From positions 434,001 through 498,000 of the forward strand of contig SCVN01000023.1 in assembly GCA_004296885.1 (NCBI GenBank): DNA of 64,000 bases, written 5' to 3'. Each line of letters begins with the position of its first letter. Position 1 is the first letter of the stretch. Source of the DNA: Nitrospirota bacterium. Its GTDB lineage: Bacteria; Nitrospirota; Nitrospiria; Nitrospirales; Nitrospiraceae. A program made the translations under genes and the position numbers. Of the stretch, positions 26,506-34,646 are shown piece by piece. The notes beneath the pieces are model-generated. The model did not search any database, was not told where the DNA came from, and saw only the letters and a list, made by a program, of their open reading frames with translations.

Positions 26506-27894
26506 ATGCGCGCGACCATTTTCGTGACCGACGATGAGCCCGCCATCCGCTCGGCCATCGGCAAACGACTCAGCCGCCAGCAACACCAGGTCCGCACCTT
26601 CGAGTCGGGCGAAGCGCTCGTGGACGCGCTCGACACCGAGCCCCCCGACCTGGTCCTGCTCGACCTGAAGATGCCCGGCATGACCGGGCTTGAGACGCTC
26701 AAGGTGCTCCGCCAAAAGTCCCCGCAAGCGCTGGTGATCATCCTGACCGCCTTTGGGACCGTGCAGGATGCGGTGGCGGCCATGAAACTCGGCGCCTACG
26801 ACTTTTTGATCAAGACCGTCGACCTGGAGGGCATGGACTCGGTCCTCGAGCGGGCGTTGGAACTCCTGACGCTCCGGCGTCGCGTCCTCTTCGAGATGGA
26901 GCATGCAGGCAGCCAGTACACCCTGGAAAACTTGGTGGCGCACAGTTCGGCCATGCAGCATCTGGTGACGCAGTTGCGCGACGTGGTACAGAACCCGAAA
27001 GCCACGGTCCTGCTCCAGGGTGAAACCGGGACGGGCAAGGAGTTTATCGCGCGGGTCCTGCACCACAATAGCAGCCGCGCCTCGGCGCCCTTCATCGGAG
27101 TCAATTGCACGGCGATCCCCCGGGACCTGTTCGAGAGCGAACTCTTCGGCTACGAACGGGGCGCGTTCACCGGAGCCGGCCAGCGCAAGCTGGGCCTGCT
27201 GGAACGGGCCGAAGGCGGCACCATGTTCCTGGACGAGATCGGAGATCTCGACCCCGCCATGCAGGCCAAGCTGCTCCGCGTCCTCCAGGAACGATCCTTC
27301 AGGCGGCTGGGCGGGGCCGACGATATCGCCGTGGACTTTCGGCTCATCGCCGCCACCAACCGCGACCTCAAGAAGGAAGTCGCCCGCGGCACCTTCCGGG
27401 AGGACCTTTTCTTCCGTGTGAACATGGTGCTGTTCGAACTGCCGCCGCTGAGGAAACGTTCGGAGGACATCCTTCCCCTATGCCTGCGCACCCTGATGCG
27501 CGCCAACAAGGAGTTCAATAAGGAGGTCCTGGACATCGAGCCGGATGCCCGCGTCATGCTGGAACGGTATGCTTTTCCGGGCAATGTCCGGGAACTGCAG
27601 AACATCATCGAGCGGGCCCTGATATTCTGCCACGGCAAGACACTCACCGCCGCCGCCCTCCCGCAAGAGCTGCGGCAGACTTCCCCGCCGGTCACCACGA
27701 CGGCGACCACGGGCGCCGGACAGGTCCTGCGCGTCGAGATGCCGCTGGGGCAGATGTCCCTCGCCGAGGTCGAGGACGCTATCATCCGGGAAGTCCTTCG
27801 CCTCGCCGACTACAACAAAAGCCTCGCCGCCAAACACCTGGGGCTCACGCGATTTGCGCTCGACCGCCGATTGAAGAAGGGGCAAGAGGAATAG
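26506..27894 (+). CDS. Sigma54-dependent response regulator (NtrC family)
   Basis: 462 residues: receiver domain with acid pair near residues 9-11 and phospho-acceptor D53 (LVLLDLKMPG), AAA+ activator domain with Walker A GETGTGKE and the sigma54-contacting GAFTGA at about 219-224, Walker B GGTMFLDEIGDL, and a C-terminal Fis-type HTH (DYNKSLAAKHLGLTRFALDRRL). Start ATG 26506 lies directly after the kinase stop. It activates sigma54 promoters from upstream sites; a candidate target is the GCAC(T/A)GTGC element found at four loci in this window. Confidence 0.92.
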   Translation: MRATIFVTDDEPAIRSAIGKRLSRQQHQVRTFESGEALVDALDTEPPDLVLLDLKMPGMTGLETLKVLRQKSPQALVIILTAFGTVQDAVAAMKLGAYDFLIKTVDLEGMDSVLERALELLTLRRRVLFEMEHAGSQYTLENLVAHSSAMQHLVTQLRDVVQNPKATVLLQGETGTGKEFIARVLHHNSSRASAPFIGVNCTAIPRDLFESELFGYERGAFTGAGQRKLGLLERAEGGTMFLDEIGDLDPAMQAKLLRVLQERSFRRLGGADDIAVDFRLIAATNRDLKKEVARGTFREDLFFRVNMVLFELPPLRKRSEDILPLCLRTLMRANKEFNKEVLDIEPDARVMLERYAFPGNVRELQNIIERALIFCHGKTLTAAALPQELRQTSPPVTTTATTGAGQVLRVEMPLGQMSLAEVEDAIIREVLRLADYNKSLAAKHLGLTRFALDRRLKKGQEE

Positions 27895-27909
27895 CCCCGG
27901 TCCGTTCTG

Positions 27910-27954
27910 CCGGTCGAGGGCCTACTTCTTGAGCCGCACGACGACCGCGCCCAT
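27910..27954 (-). repeat. 45-bp duplicate of the 3' end of the 29253-29819 gene
   Basis: Bases 27910-27954 are identical to 29241-29285, which encode the last residues (GAVVVRLKK) and stop of the heme protein plus its downstream flank. The copies lie 1.3 kb apart in the same orientation; sequence diverges abruptly on both sides. Confidence 0.9.
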
Positions 27955-27981
27955 CAAGCTCTGGCAACGATCACATTGCAT
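27922..27981 (-). pseudogene. Chimeric zinc-ribbon start fused to duplicated heme-protein tail
   Basis: A 19-residue ORF reading MQCDRCQSLMGAVVVRLKK. The first nine residues look like the start of the small zinc-ribbon proteins at 28321 and 35250 (CxxC followed by a hydrophobic pair), and a GAGGGGG ribosome site precedes ATG 27981. From the ATGGGCGC sequence onward it is the duplicated tail of the 29253-29819 gene. Best read as a zinc-ribbon gene truncated by recombination at a short shared sequence. Confidence 0.6.
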
Positions 27982-28101
27982 CGTGCCCCCTCGCCGGCTG
28001 GAACGCCGGATCGCAGCGGGGCAAGACCGGCCGAACCGAGATACGCCAGGCGTCAGAACGCGGATCATCCGCCTACAAGCCAACCGGCAGGTCTTTCGCT
28101 T

Positions 28102-28173
28102 TTACGAGGAGACGGGCCTTCCCGGTTGGAGCATCAGCACAATCCCCCACAGCCCCGGCGTGCCTAACTTCAT
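28102..28173 (-). CDS. Possible 23-residue small protein
   Basis: Short ORF MKLGTPGLWGIVLMLQPGRP plus three residues. ATG 28173 has a GGAAGGAG ribosome site 6 bases upstream, and the peptide has a hydrophobic core. It lies downstream of the zinc-ribbon gene on the same strand. Could be a leader peptide or chance. Confidence 0.25.
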   Translation of the reverse strand: MKLGTPGLWGIVLMLQPGRPVSS

Positions 28174-28320
28174 GAGGCACTCCTTCCATCCGTCGGGAGA
28201 CGGGTCCCCCGCACGTCGCGGCCAGATCGGCAGGGAAACGGAGGGGATACCCTCACAGGAGGGCAAGGGCATCCATACAGCGGGGCACACCACTGTATTG
28301 TCCTCCGTTCCATGTGCCGA

Positions 28321-28602
28321 TCACTCCGACATCCCAGAAGGAGCGTTGCCCTCCCTGCGCAACGCGGCGACGCTCTCCTCCTCCAGCGTCACCGTGAGGC
28401 CGGGCCGGCTCCAATTGCGAGCACGCCCCGGCCGTGTCAATTTCAGCTGCGGCGGACAGGACCTGTTCGCCGTGATGACAGCATCCTCGATGCACCCGCA
28501 GTTCAGGCATCGCACGCCCGGAAGCATCCCCGCAGGCATTCTTTCCCCCGTCCCTTCATAGGTCTCCCGAATAGCCAACCCGCCACAGCGACCGCATCGC
28601 AT
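28321..28602 (-). CDS. Small zinc-ribbon protein
   Basis: 93 residues. Starts MRCGRCGGLAIRETYEG and has a second pair in VRCLNCGCIEDAVI, the layout of a two-CxxC zinc ribbon. The C-terminal half is basic and unassigned. It resembles the protein at 35250-35495 in motif order and in operon position behind a small regulatory gene under a sigma54-like promoter. GGGGAG lies about 10 bases before ATG 28602. Likely nucleic-acid or protein binding; function unknown. Confidence 0.65.
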   Translation of the reverse strand: MRCGRCGGLAIRETYEGTGERMPAGMLPGVRCLNCGCIEDAVITANRSCPPQLKLTRPGRARNWSRPGLTVTLEEESVAALRREGNAPSGMSE

Positions 28603-28633
28603 GGCAGCGGCTCCCCCCTTGATTCCGGCCTTT

Positions 28634-28885
28634 TCAGGCCAGGCCCTGTGACATACCCGGCATGTTTTCTCGCAACAAAATCTCCATGTCCCATTTGTGA
28701 GGGAACAGGTCGATCAGATGCCTGGCATGGAGTCGGCTCAACGCCGACAGGAGAACCTTCCACGAACAACCGCTCAAAACATCGGCAAGCTCAAGAAACA
28801 TCACTCGCCGGCGCCGACGCAAGAAATCCAGGATTTGGTCTTCGACGTGCGATGCCGTCGGCATCGTGAACCGGTGAGTTTGCAT
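28634..28885 (-). CDS. Small winged-helix-like protein
   Basis: 83 residues. SHVEDQILDFLRRRRRVMFLELADVL followed by SWKVLLSALSRLHARHLIDLFPHKWD has the helix-helix-turn-helix and wing spacing of a winged-helix DNA-binding domain. ATG 28885 has GAAGGA upstream and lies about 50 bases after a predicted sigma54 start site. An alternative ATG at 29032 (AGAGAGGG site) would add a Cys-containing N-terminus but would start upstream of that promoter. Probably co-transcribed with the zinc-ribbon gene. Confidence 0.55.
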   Translation of the reverse strand: MQTHRFTMPTASHVEDQILDFLRRRRRVMFLELADVLSGCSWKVLLSALSRLHARHLIDLFPHKWDMEILLRENMPGMSQGLA

Positions 28886-28948
28886 ACGCCGTCCTTCAAG
28901 CGGGTCCTCATAACTTGTGCGGCTTCGCTGTTGGTGCGCGTAATCCGT

Positions 28949-28962
28949 GCAAATCCTATTCC
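28949..28962 (-). promoter_or_regulatory. Weak sigma54-like -24/-12 promoter
   Basis: On the minus strand GG (28962-28961) and TTGC (28952-28949) have the exact -24/-12 spacing: GG-AATA-GGAT-TTGC. The CACG part of the -24 box is not conserved. About 65 bases upstream of ATG 28885 and about 110 bases downstream of the enhancer-like element at 29071. Confidence 0.35.
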
Positions 28963-29070
28963 CTTCTCCAGTGCCCCTCCTATCATCACGAGAGTTGCGT
29001 GAATGCGTGCAGGAGTTACACGATTGCGTCATGAGGCCCTCTCTTTTTTGTGCGGCGGACTGGCGCCCTC

Positions 29071-29090
29071 GCACTGTGCGCCATGTGCGA
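29071..29090 (-). promoter_or_regulatory. Enhancer-like element, copy A (GCACTGTGC + GTGCGA)
   Basis: Plus-strand GCACTGTGCG, CCAT, GTGCGA. The same arrangement occurs at 36120-36139 and 42119-42138, and inverted at 34281-34300. It lies upstream of a sigma54-like promoter, as expected for an NtrC-type upstream activating site. Confidence 0.6.
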
Positions 29091-29178
29091 TACCGCCCAG
29101 GCGACCGTCACCCCGAACCTACATCAGTCACACATCAGTCAATGGCGATGGATGATCGATTGGCAGGCTGCCACAGCC
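29071..29178 (-). repeat. Upstream homology block A (related to 36120-36215)
   Basis: About 108 bases similar to the block at 36120-36215. Shared landmarks include the GCACTGTGCGCC element, the CATCAG stretch, AATGG(A/C)-GATC and TTGGCAGGCTGCC followed by CAGCC. Block A has a small internal duplication (CAGTCACACATCAGTC) that B lacks. It is a duplicated promoter-upstream region of two paralogous operons. Confidence 0.7.
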
Positions 29179-29252
29179 AAAGCGCGGGCGCCTCGCCCCA
29201 GAGGTCGCCCAAGGAAACGACCGTCCACCGATCCGACCTTCCGGTCGAGGGC

Positions 29253-29819
29253 CTACTTCTTGAGCCGCACGACGACCGCGCCCATGAGATCCCCTTGCTT
29301 GAAATCCCTCTTCGTGCTGGTGGGATGCTGGTTGTGGCAATCGGCACAGGCCTGCTCGATGGCGAAGTCCGCGGCCAGCCCCTTGAATTGATTGCCGTCC
29401 GCGAAGGTGATCACCGTCTGGCTTGGGTTGTCCGTCAGGGCCTTGAGCGCGGCGACTTCGGCCTCGGTTTGAGGGAAATTGGACGAATAGATCGGCGTCA
29501 GCGAGATCACCCCCACGTCCACATCCTTGACCGCGCCCTTGAGTTCTGCCGCCGCCAGCTTCACAAACTGAAAGGGCAACATGATGGCGTGGACATCCTG
29601 AGCCCAGTGCTCCTTGGGATGAATCCCCCCTTTCTTGACATGCTCCTCGACGTATTTCACGTAGACCGTACGAAAGGCTTTGACCGTCGCCAGCAGATAG
29701 CGAACCACCTGCTCTTTGGGCTCCGAGTCCGGTTGACCTGCCCGGCTCACCGGAGCCATCGCCCCCACGAACAGGAGCGTTGCGACGGCTCCTGCCATGA
29801 TTCTTTTCCGCTTGCCCAT
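29253..29819 (-). CDS. Periplasmic DUF3365/Tll0287-like heme protein
   Basis: 188 residues. Signal peptide MGKRKRIMAGAVATLLFVGAMAPVSRA, a helical sensor-like domain (KAFRTVYVKYVEEHVKKGG...) and a C-terminal heme c motif CADCH in IEQACADCHNQHP. DUF3365 domains bind heme and sense or transfer electrons in the periplasm. ATG 29819 follows GAGGAGG. It lies 55 bases after the porin pair and is probably in the same transcript. Its last 9 codons plus flank are duplicated at 27910-27954. Confidence 0.82.
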   Translation of the reverse strand: MGKRKRIMAGAVATLLFVGAMAPVSRAGQPDSEPKEQVVRYLLATVKAFRTVYVKYVEEHVKKGGIHPKEHWAQDVHAIMLPFQFVKLAAAELKGAVKDVDVGVISLTPIYSSNFPQTEAEVAALKALTDNPSQTVITFADGNQFKGLAADFAIEQACADCHNQHPTSTKRDFKQGDLMGAVVVRLKK

Positions 29820-29874
29820 GAAACCTCCTCGAAGCGAATTGCGCCCCATGCCAAGCCGCTTCTGCGCTCGGTGT

Positions 29875-31320
29875 TCAATAAATCAAGGTGAACCGGAAAA
29901 TCAGCATGTTTGCAGCCCGAGGGGCGGCGTACATCTGATTCGCGCCTTGAAACTCGGAGTGCTCCCAAATCCACTGGTAACGGAACTCCCGGCTGGCGTA
30001 CCAGTTCACGGCGAAGCTGGTCGCCTTGGTCGTGCGAACGTACTGGGCCGTGTCGGCAAAATTGAGCCCGAAGGCTTGAGGGTCGATGCGCTGTTCGGAG
30101 TACCGAGCCGCGACCGTCCAGGCGCCCCACCGGCCCTTCTTCGAGAGATCGAACGGCTGCCTGGGCGTGACACGGATGAAGGCCGGCTCGTCGTCCGTCA
30201 CCGCGACCTCGGCCTGCGCCATCCAGGCTTCGTTTTGCAGCAGGCCCGCCTTCCCGGTGGTCTTGTCGATCTTGGGCTCCCAGGTATGGATGAACGTCGC
30301 CATGACGCCGAGCCGCCCGTAGAACCAGGTCATCTGCGGAAGGACCTTGGTTTCAAAGCCGTTGCCGGTGACTGCGGGTTGATACTGGAAGACGATGCGG
30401 TCCTGGCCCATCGTGTACATCGGCTGCTGGCACGCTGAATTCGTGCAAGCCCCGTAGAGAACCCCCACCCCGATATCGAATTGTCGAAAGGCGCGGGGGC
30501 CTTTGAGCAGAAACGGCGTGACCATGACTCTGGCCATGCCCAGCTTGTCGTTGTCGACCGAGGGCTCCGGCACGCTGGCACTGCCGATCGCCCCGTTGTT
30601 GCTGTTGAAGACGCCGAGATCGTAGCGGACGTGTCGATCCAAAATCCGGCCCGTCACGTTCGCGCCGAAGTCGCGCCGCAAGGCAAAGTTTTGGACGAGC
30701 GAGCGCTCGGCGAACACGAGGTCGAATTCCCCCTGTTGATTCTCGACGTTGAGCACCGGCTTGAACTGGCCCACGCGCACGCGGGCCCAATCATAGTAAT
30801 CCCAGTCGATGAATGCGTTGAACAACTCGCTGCGGCGGCGCGGAGCCAGGTCCGGCATGATCTGGCCGCGGAAATAGTTGGCGATCCGGAAGTCCAGGAT
30901 CGGACGAACCCGACGCAGCACGAACCCATCCGATTCGGCCCCCGGAGCATGTCCTGTTTGGCCGCCCGGGTAGCCATGGTAGTCGGCCTGGATGCCGCCG
31001 TTGAGGTGCAGCCGGTTGTTGCCGTCCGTGGAATAGAGGGAAAAGCCCCGTTCCTTAATTTCGGGCGACCAGCCCAACCCCCGCTCCATCACCCCCCGCT
31101 TATGCCCGCTCCCGACCGCCAGTGATTCCAACACGTTCAGGCGACGATCCAGCTCGCGGAGTTGCTGCTTGGTCGAAGGCGCACGCGGAGTGGCGGGAGA
31201 ATGAGGACCCTGCACAGGAGCGGTCCGGTCCGTATTTTCCGGCTGGACCGTATCGGGCTCGGCGGCCCAGGCCGTCCCATCCAACACAAGGATGAGCAGG
31301 AGCAATCCGGTGATGGCCAC
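29875..31320 (-). CDS. Porin (phosphate-selective porin O/P type)
   Basis: 481 residues. GTG 31320 begins 2 bases after the stop of the upstream porin; the signal peptide is VAITGLLLLILVLDGTAWAA. A short coiled coil (KQQLRELDRRLNVLESLAVG) precedes a beta-barrel with RLHLNGGIQADY, RRVRPILDFRIANYFRGQIMPD, RVGQFKPVLNVENQQG and a terminal aromatic strand ending LIFRFTLIY, the C-terminal signal for Bam insertion. It resembles the 31323 gene along its length. The substrate is not determinable. Confidence 0.85.
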   Translation of the reverse strand: MAITGLLLLILVLDGTAWAAEPDTVQPENTDRTAPVQGPHSPATPRAPSTKQQLRELDRRLNVLESLAVGSGHKRGVMERGLGWSPEIKERGFSLYSTDGNNRLHLNGGIQADYHGYPGGQTGHAPGAESDGFVLRRVRPILDFRIANYFRGQIMPDLAPRRRSELFNAFIDWDYYDWARVRVGQFKPVLNVENQQGEFDLVFAERSLVQNFALRRDFGANVTGRILDRHVRYDLGVFNSNNGAIGSASVPEPSVDNDKLGMARVMVTPFLLKGPRAFRQFDIGVGVLYGACTNSACQQPMYTMGQDRIVFQYQPAVTGNGFETKVLPQMTWFYGRLGVMATFIHTWEPKIDKTTGKAGLLQNEAWMAQAEVAVTDDEPAFIRVTPRQPFDLSKKGRWGAWTVAARYSEQRIDPQAFGLNFADTAQYVRTTKATSFAVNWYASREFRYQWIWEHSEFQGANQMYAAPRAANMLIFRFTLIY

Positions 31321-31322
31321 GG

Positions 31323-33062
31323 TTAAAACGTCATTTGCATGCGGAACATCAACCCGTCTTCGTGGCTGGCGGCGCGGTAGGCGCGCGTCGCCCCCGTGAA
31401 GTCGGTATGGACGAAATTGGTCGTCAGCCTCACATTGGTATTGAGATACCAGTTCAGGCCGACGGTTGAGCTTTTGGCCCGCAAGACGTTGATCGTAGGA
31501 TCGGCCAGGTTGTACGCAAAGGTTTCCGGATCGATGTTGAGCTGGGCGTACCGGGCCGCAATTTCCCAAGCCCCCCAGTGGCCTTTCGACGGTTCGACCG
31601 GATAGCGGGGCTGCACATGGCCGAAGGTGGCCGTGTCGTCCGTCAGAAACCAGGAGGCCTGGGCCGACCAGGACTCGTGCGTCGTGCGGACCGATGGCCC
31701 CCCGGTGACCAAGCGCAGTTGTTGCGTGCTGCGCACATACTGACCGAGCAATCCCAGCCGTCCCACGTACCAGGCCACCTGGGGCGAAATGCGGATACGC
31801 TGGCCGTCTCCGGTGACATTGCTGTTGTATTGAAAGAAGGTGTAACTGAAAGTTTCCGTCTGCATCGGATCCTGCCCGCTGCTCCCCTGCTTGACCGACC
31901 CGACGCTCATCCCAACGCCATACCCCAGGCCCCGGAACATACTGGTCGTGGAGGCGACGAACGGACGCGAGAAGATCCGCGCCTCCAGCGTCTTGGCCGA
32001 TCCGGTGGCGGCGCTTTCCTGGTAAAAATTCGCGTTGGGCACGCCGTTGAACACGCCCAACTGATATTCAAAGAGGCCCCGTTCATAGACGCCCCAGACC
32101 ATCGCCCCCAGGTCGCGGTTCGGCAGCAGATTGCGTGTCAGCGATCGCTCCATGAAGCTGAGGTTCTGCGGCGCCTGGAGCATCTCCAGGCCGATCGGGC
32201 TCTTGAACTTGCCCATGCGGATCCGGAACAGCGAAAAATAGTCCCATTCGCCGAACGCATCCGGAACTTGCACACGTCCCTGGACGTTCGGATTATTGGT
32301 AAAGCCATTGCCGAAATCCGGCGTCATGTAGCCGCGGAAGTACCGCCAGAGGCGGAAATGCACCATGGTCCGAGCCCGCTCAACAATGAACGTGCTCGGG
32401 TTCACGCCGGGATTCGCGCCATTCTGGCCGCCCGGAAAGGTCCGCAGATCGGTCTGCAGCAACACCGGCAGCCGCAGGAAGAAATCGCCGTCGCCGGACA
32501 TGAGAAAGAACCCGTTGTGCCTGGTGTAGCCGCCGATCATCCCGGCCAACCCCTGATGTTCCTCCGTCCCCACGAGCACCCGTTCAAGTTCACCGACGCG
32601 CTGACTGAGCTTTTGCACTTGTTGGTCAAGTTCGGGACTGAGACTGTCTTTGGGAGCCGGCGAGGGCTGAGGCTGGGATGATGGCTCTTCACCGAGGCGC
32701 TGCGCCTGCAGGCGCTGGAACGTCTTCCGCAGCTCGTCCACTTCCTGAAAATCGATCGGCGGAGCCCCGTCGCGTTCGTCCACAATCGGCGGAGGCAGCG
32801 GCGCAGGTTGCGGGAGCCGGTCCGGCTCCGTGGCGGGACCGGCGTGAGGCAACCTCGCACGGGCCTCCTGCAGTCGCTCCCGCGCCGCATTCAGCTCAGC
32901 CTCATCGATGGGCGGCACTTCGTCGTAGTAGCCGAAATAGGGCTCGACGGCCCAGACCGGCTGGGCCCAGTTCATGCACAGAATGGCCGCGGCCACGCCG
33001 AGCCGCCGCTTGAACAAGCGTGAGGATTCGTGGCACCATTGAGCGAGTTGCGAGACTGTCAT
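31323..33062 (-). CDS. Porin (phosphate-selective porin O/P type), paralogue
   Basis: 579 residues. Signal peptide near LFKRRLGVAAAILCMNWAQPVWA; a long N-terminal extension with Pro-rich linkers and a coiled coil (LDQQVQKLSQRVGELERVLVG); then a barrel with LPVLLQTDLRTFPGGQNG, RTMVHFRLWRYFRGYMTPD, RMGKFKSPIGLEMLQ and a terminal strand ending LMFRMQMTF. Same order of motifs as the next gene, indicating tandem duplication. Only 30 bases separate its ATG from the divergent lipoprotein start. Confidence 0.85.
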   Translation of the reverse strand: MTVSQLAQWCHESSRLFKRRLGVAAAILCMNWAQPVWAVEPYFGYYDEVPPIDEAELNAARERLQEARARLPHAGPATEPDRLPQPAPLPPPIVDERDGAPPIDFQEVDELRKTFQRLQAQRLGEEPSSQPQPSPAPKDSLSPELDQQVQKLSQRVGELERVLVGTEEHQGLAGMIGGYTRHNGFFLMSGDGDFFLRLPVLLQTDLRTFPGGQNGANPGVNPSTFIVERARTMVHFRLWRYFRGYMTPDFGNGFTNNPNVQGRVQVPDAFGEWDYFSLFRIRMGKFKSPIGLEMLQAPQNLSFMERSLTRNLLPNRDLGAMVWGVYERGLFEYQLGVFNGVPNANFYQESAATGSAKTLEARIFSRPFVASTTSMFRGLGYGVGMSVGSVKQGSSGQDPMQTETFSYTFFQYNSNVTGDGQRIRISPQVAWYVGRLGLLGQYVRSTQQLRLVTGGPSVRTTHESWSAQASWFLTDDTATFGHVQPRYPVEPSKGHWGAWEIAARYAQLNIDPETFAYNLADPTINVLRAKSSTVGLNWYLNTNVRLTTNFVHTDFTGATRAYRAASHEDGLMFRMQMTF

Positions 33063-33092
33063 CGTCGGACAACCTTTCGTGAGGAGGACGCC

Positions 33093-33599
33093 ATGCCGAG
33101 GCGCCTGAGGAGCCCATCCGGAGCCATCCTGGCTTGTGCCCTATGGGGAATCGCGGCCTGCTCGACCGGTCCGATGAGCGGCCCCCATGCCGAACGGCTA
33201 CGTACGCCGGAAGGCCTCGCGGAATGGAATCAGCAAGAACTGAGCCTACGCGGAGAGGTACGCGCCACGGCCGATCAGTACGGGCGTGCCAAGTCTCTGG
33301 ATGCTCTGCAGAGCTACGAGAAGTCGGTCCGCGCGTTTCTCGATCACGGATTCGCCCTTTACCGGGCCTATCGGGCGGCCCGTTTGGACCCTCCGCCCGA
33401 TCTCATTCCTTCGCTGGAACAGCGCACGGCTTGGCTCATGGACGTGGCGGAGGAGTACATCAAGCTCGGCAGCGTCGCGATGGGGGAAGGAATCGCGGCG
33501 GACGTGGTGCACGACTATTCGGATCTGCCGGTGCTGGCGCCGGCCCAGCGGCGCGCCGAGGCCGTGCTCATGCGGTACCGCTATCGGCAGGACTACTAA
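33093..33599 (+). CDS. Lipoprotein of unknown function
   Basis: 168 residues. Signal with lipobox GIAAC (ILACALWGIAACSTGP), then a mostly helical, charged mature region (EWNQQELSLRGEVRATADQY... LMDVAEEYIKLGSVAMGEG). GAGGAGG precedes ATG 33093. Divergent from the porin operon with only 30 bases between starts, and convergent with the next gene (4 bases between stops). Outer-membrane location is inferred from the lipobox context. Confidence 0.75.
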   Translation: MPRRLRSPSGAILACALWGIAACSTGPMSGPHAERLRTPEGLAEWNQQELSLRGEVRATADQYGRAKSLDALQSYEKSVRAFLDHGFALYRAYRAARLDPPPDLIPSLEQRTAWLMDVAEEYIKLGSVAMGEGIAADVVHDYSDLPVLAPAQRRAEAVLMRYRYRQDY

Positions 33600-33603
33600 A
33601 ACG

Positions 33604-34152
33604 CTAGTCTTCGGAGACGACGGTCCACTCGACCAGACGGCCGTCCCGAAAGACGAGGTCCCATTCGTAGGGCCGGTCGAGCATGGCCAGGTACCGGAAT
33701 CGGGCCATGGCCCCGACGGCAAACCGCTCCGTGGGCTTCCCGTACAGCCGCAGCACCTCTTCCATCGTTGCGCCCAACTCCAGGCCTTCTTCCGTGCGCA
33801 GCGACATCGTGTGCGCCAAGGGGGCATAGCAGACGCCGGCGAGCGGAGGGTCCTTGGAAACCGTAATGGCATCCACGCGACTGTTGACTTCCAGCCGCAG
33901 GAAATAATGGCCTTTGGCGTCCTTGGCGTTGTAGAGATACGACACGGTGTCGCCGGTCAGGGACGGCACCAGGCACGGCGACGCGCCGAGCTTGCGTTCC
34001 ACATCCGACGCCCCGTCGTGGCCCACCAGCACGGTGGCGATGCCTAGGTCATGCACGATGCCCGCCGGCTCGGCAGCCCAGACCTGACCACTCTCCGCCG
34101 ACAACAGGAGTAACATCAGGCACCTTCCCCCGGTCCGAATGACGCTCTTCAT
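33604..34152 (-). CDS. Secreted BamE/OmlA-like small protein
   Basis: 182 residues. Signal peptide MKSVIRTGGRCLMLLLLSAESGQVWAA. The C-terminal part ELGATMEEVLRLYGKPTERF ... YEWDLVFRDGRLVEW has the helix, Gly-Pro and strand order of the SmpA/BamE-like fold. ATG 34152 lies about 40 bases after a near-consensus sigma54 promoter, so it is the best-supported single-gene member of the sigma54 set in this window. Function unknown. Confidence 0.75.
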   Translation of the reverse strand: MKSVIRTGGRCLMLLLLSAESGQVWAAEPAGIVHDLGIATVLVGHDGASDVERKLGASPCLVPSLTGDTVSYLYNAKDAKGHYFLRLEVNSRVDAITVSKDPPLAGVCYAPLAHTMSLRTEEGLELGATMEEVLRLYGKPTERFAVGAMARFRYLAMLDRPYEWDLVFRDGRLVEWTVVSED

Positions 34153-34204
34153 AATCCAGCCCCATCTCCCATGGCCATGTGGTGGAACAGCAGTTTTTAT
34201 ATAG

Positions 34205-34220
34205 AGCAATGCGCATGCCA
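34205..34220 (-). promoter_or_regulatory. Near-consensus sigma54 promoter
   Basis: Minus strand TGGCATG-CGCA-TTGCT matches the sigma54 consensus TGGCACG-N4-TTGCW with one mismatch and exact spacing. The start site would be near 34194, about 42 bases before ATG 34152. The enhancer-like element D lies about 62 to 80 bases upstream. Confidence 0.7.
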
Positions 34221-34280
34221 CGCTATCCCGTCCCGATAGCCTTACAATCTGACCGGCCGTCTGGATTATTGAGCGAACGC

Positions 34281-34300
34281 GCACAGGCCGCACTGTGCAC
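34281..34300 (-). promoter_or_regulatory. Enhancer-like element, copy D (inverted)
   Basis: Plus-strand GCACAGGCC then GCACTGTGC. Read on the plus strand it matches the minus-strand form of copy C, so this copy is inverted relative to A, B and C, as enhancer sites can be. Confidence 0.5.
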
Positions 34301-34646
34301 GACCTCAATGAACCGGCATGGCCAAGGACACAAGGTTGGTCCCGTGGGCCATGGCAGGCAGAGGGCGCTGCTTCGATTTCGGGGGCATACCGAGACTGAA
34401 GAGGACTGGAAGACAGGACGGATAGACAGTCGAACCGATGCTCGCTCGTGCATTCGAGTTCAACCCAGGGGCAGTCGTTGTCAATGCAAATGGCGGACTA
34501 ACCGGGCAAGGACGGAAGGACTCTCGCCTGCCGATGGCAAGACAGGCGCTGACGGTGCAAACCGCACCGCCGCTACGCCCACAAGCCGCTCCCTTTGCGG
34601 GACGCCTCCGCAATCCTCCGTATCAGCCGACCAAGACAGCGCCCCG
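34301..34646. other. Non-coding stretch, no gene recognised
   Basis: About 350 bases with weak ORFs on both strands and no convincing ribosome site. It contains a small hairpin GGTGC-AAACC-GCACC near 34553 and a G/A-rich segment CGGGCAAGGACGGAAGGAC. I compared it by eye with the cobalamin, c-di-GMP, glycine, TPP and SRP RNA patterns and found no match. Confidence 0.4.

Larger units (their letters stand above)
27895..28320. other. Gene-poor stretch with a recombination scar
   Basis: 426 bases between the NtrC gene and the zinc-ribbon gene. It contains a 45-base duplicate of the 3' end of the heme protein gene at 29253, a 19-residue chimeric ORF and one 23-residue ORF with a good ribosome site. 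No terminator with a T-run was seen. Confidence 0.5.

Noticed and set aside
29125-29347. ORFs around 29135-29347 on the minus strand as a small gene
   Set aside because: They overlap the 3' end of the heme-protein gene and the homology block, without ribosome site or signal peptide; only the final QPAN reading recalls the 36193 protein.
34301-34646. Possible riboswitch or small structured RNA
   Set aside because: No match by eye to the cobalamin, c-di-GMP, glycine, TPP or SRP consensus; only one weak hairpin. A covariance-model scan would decide.
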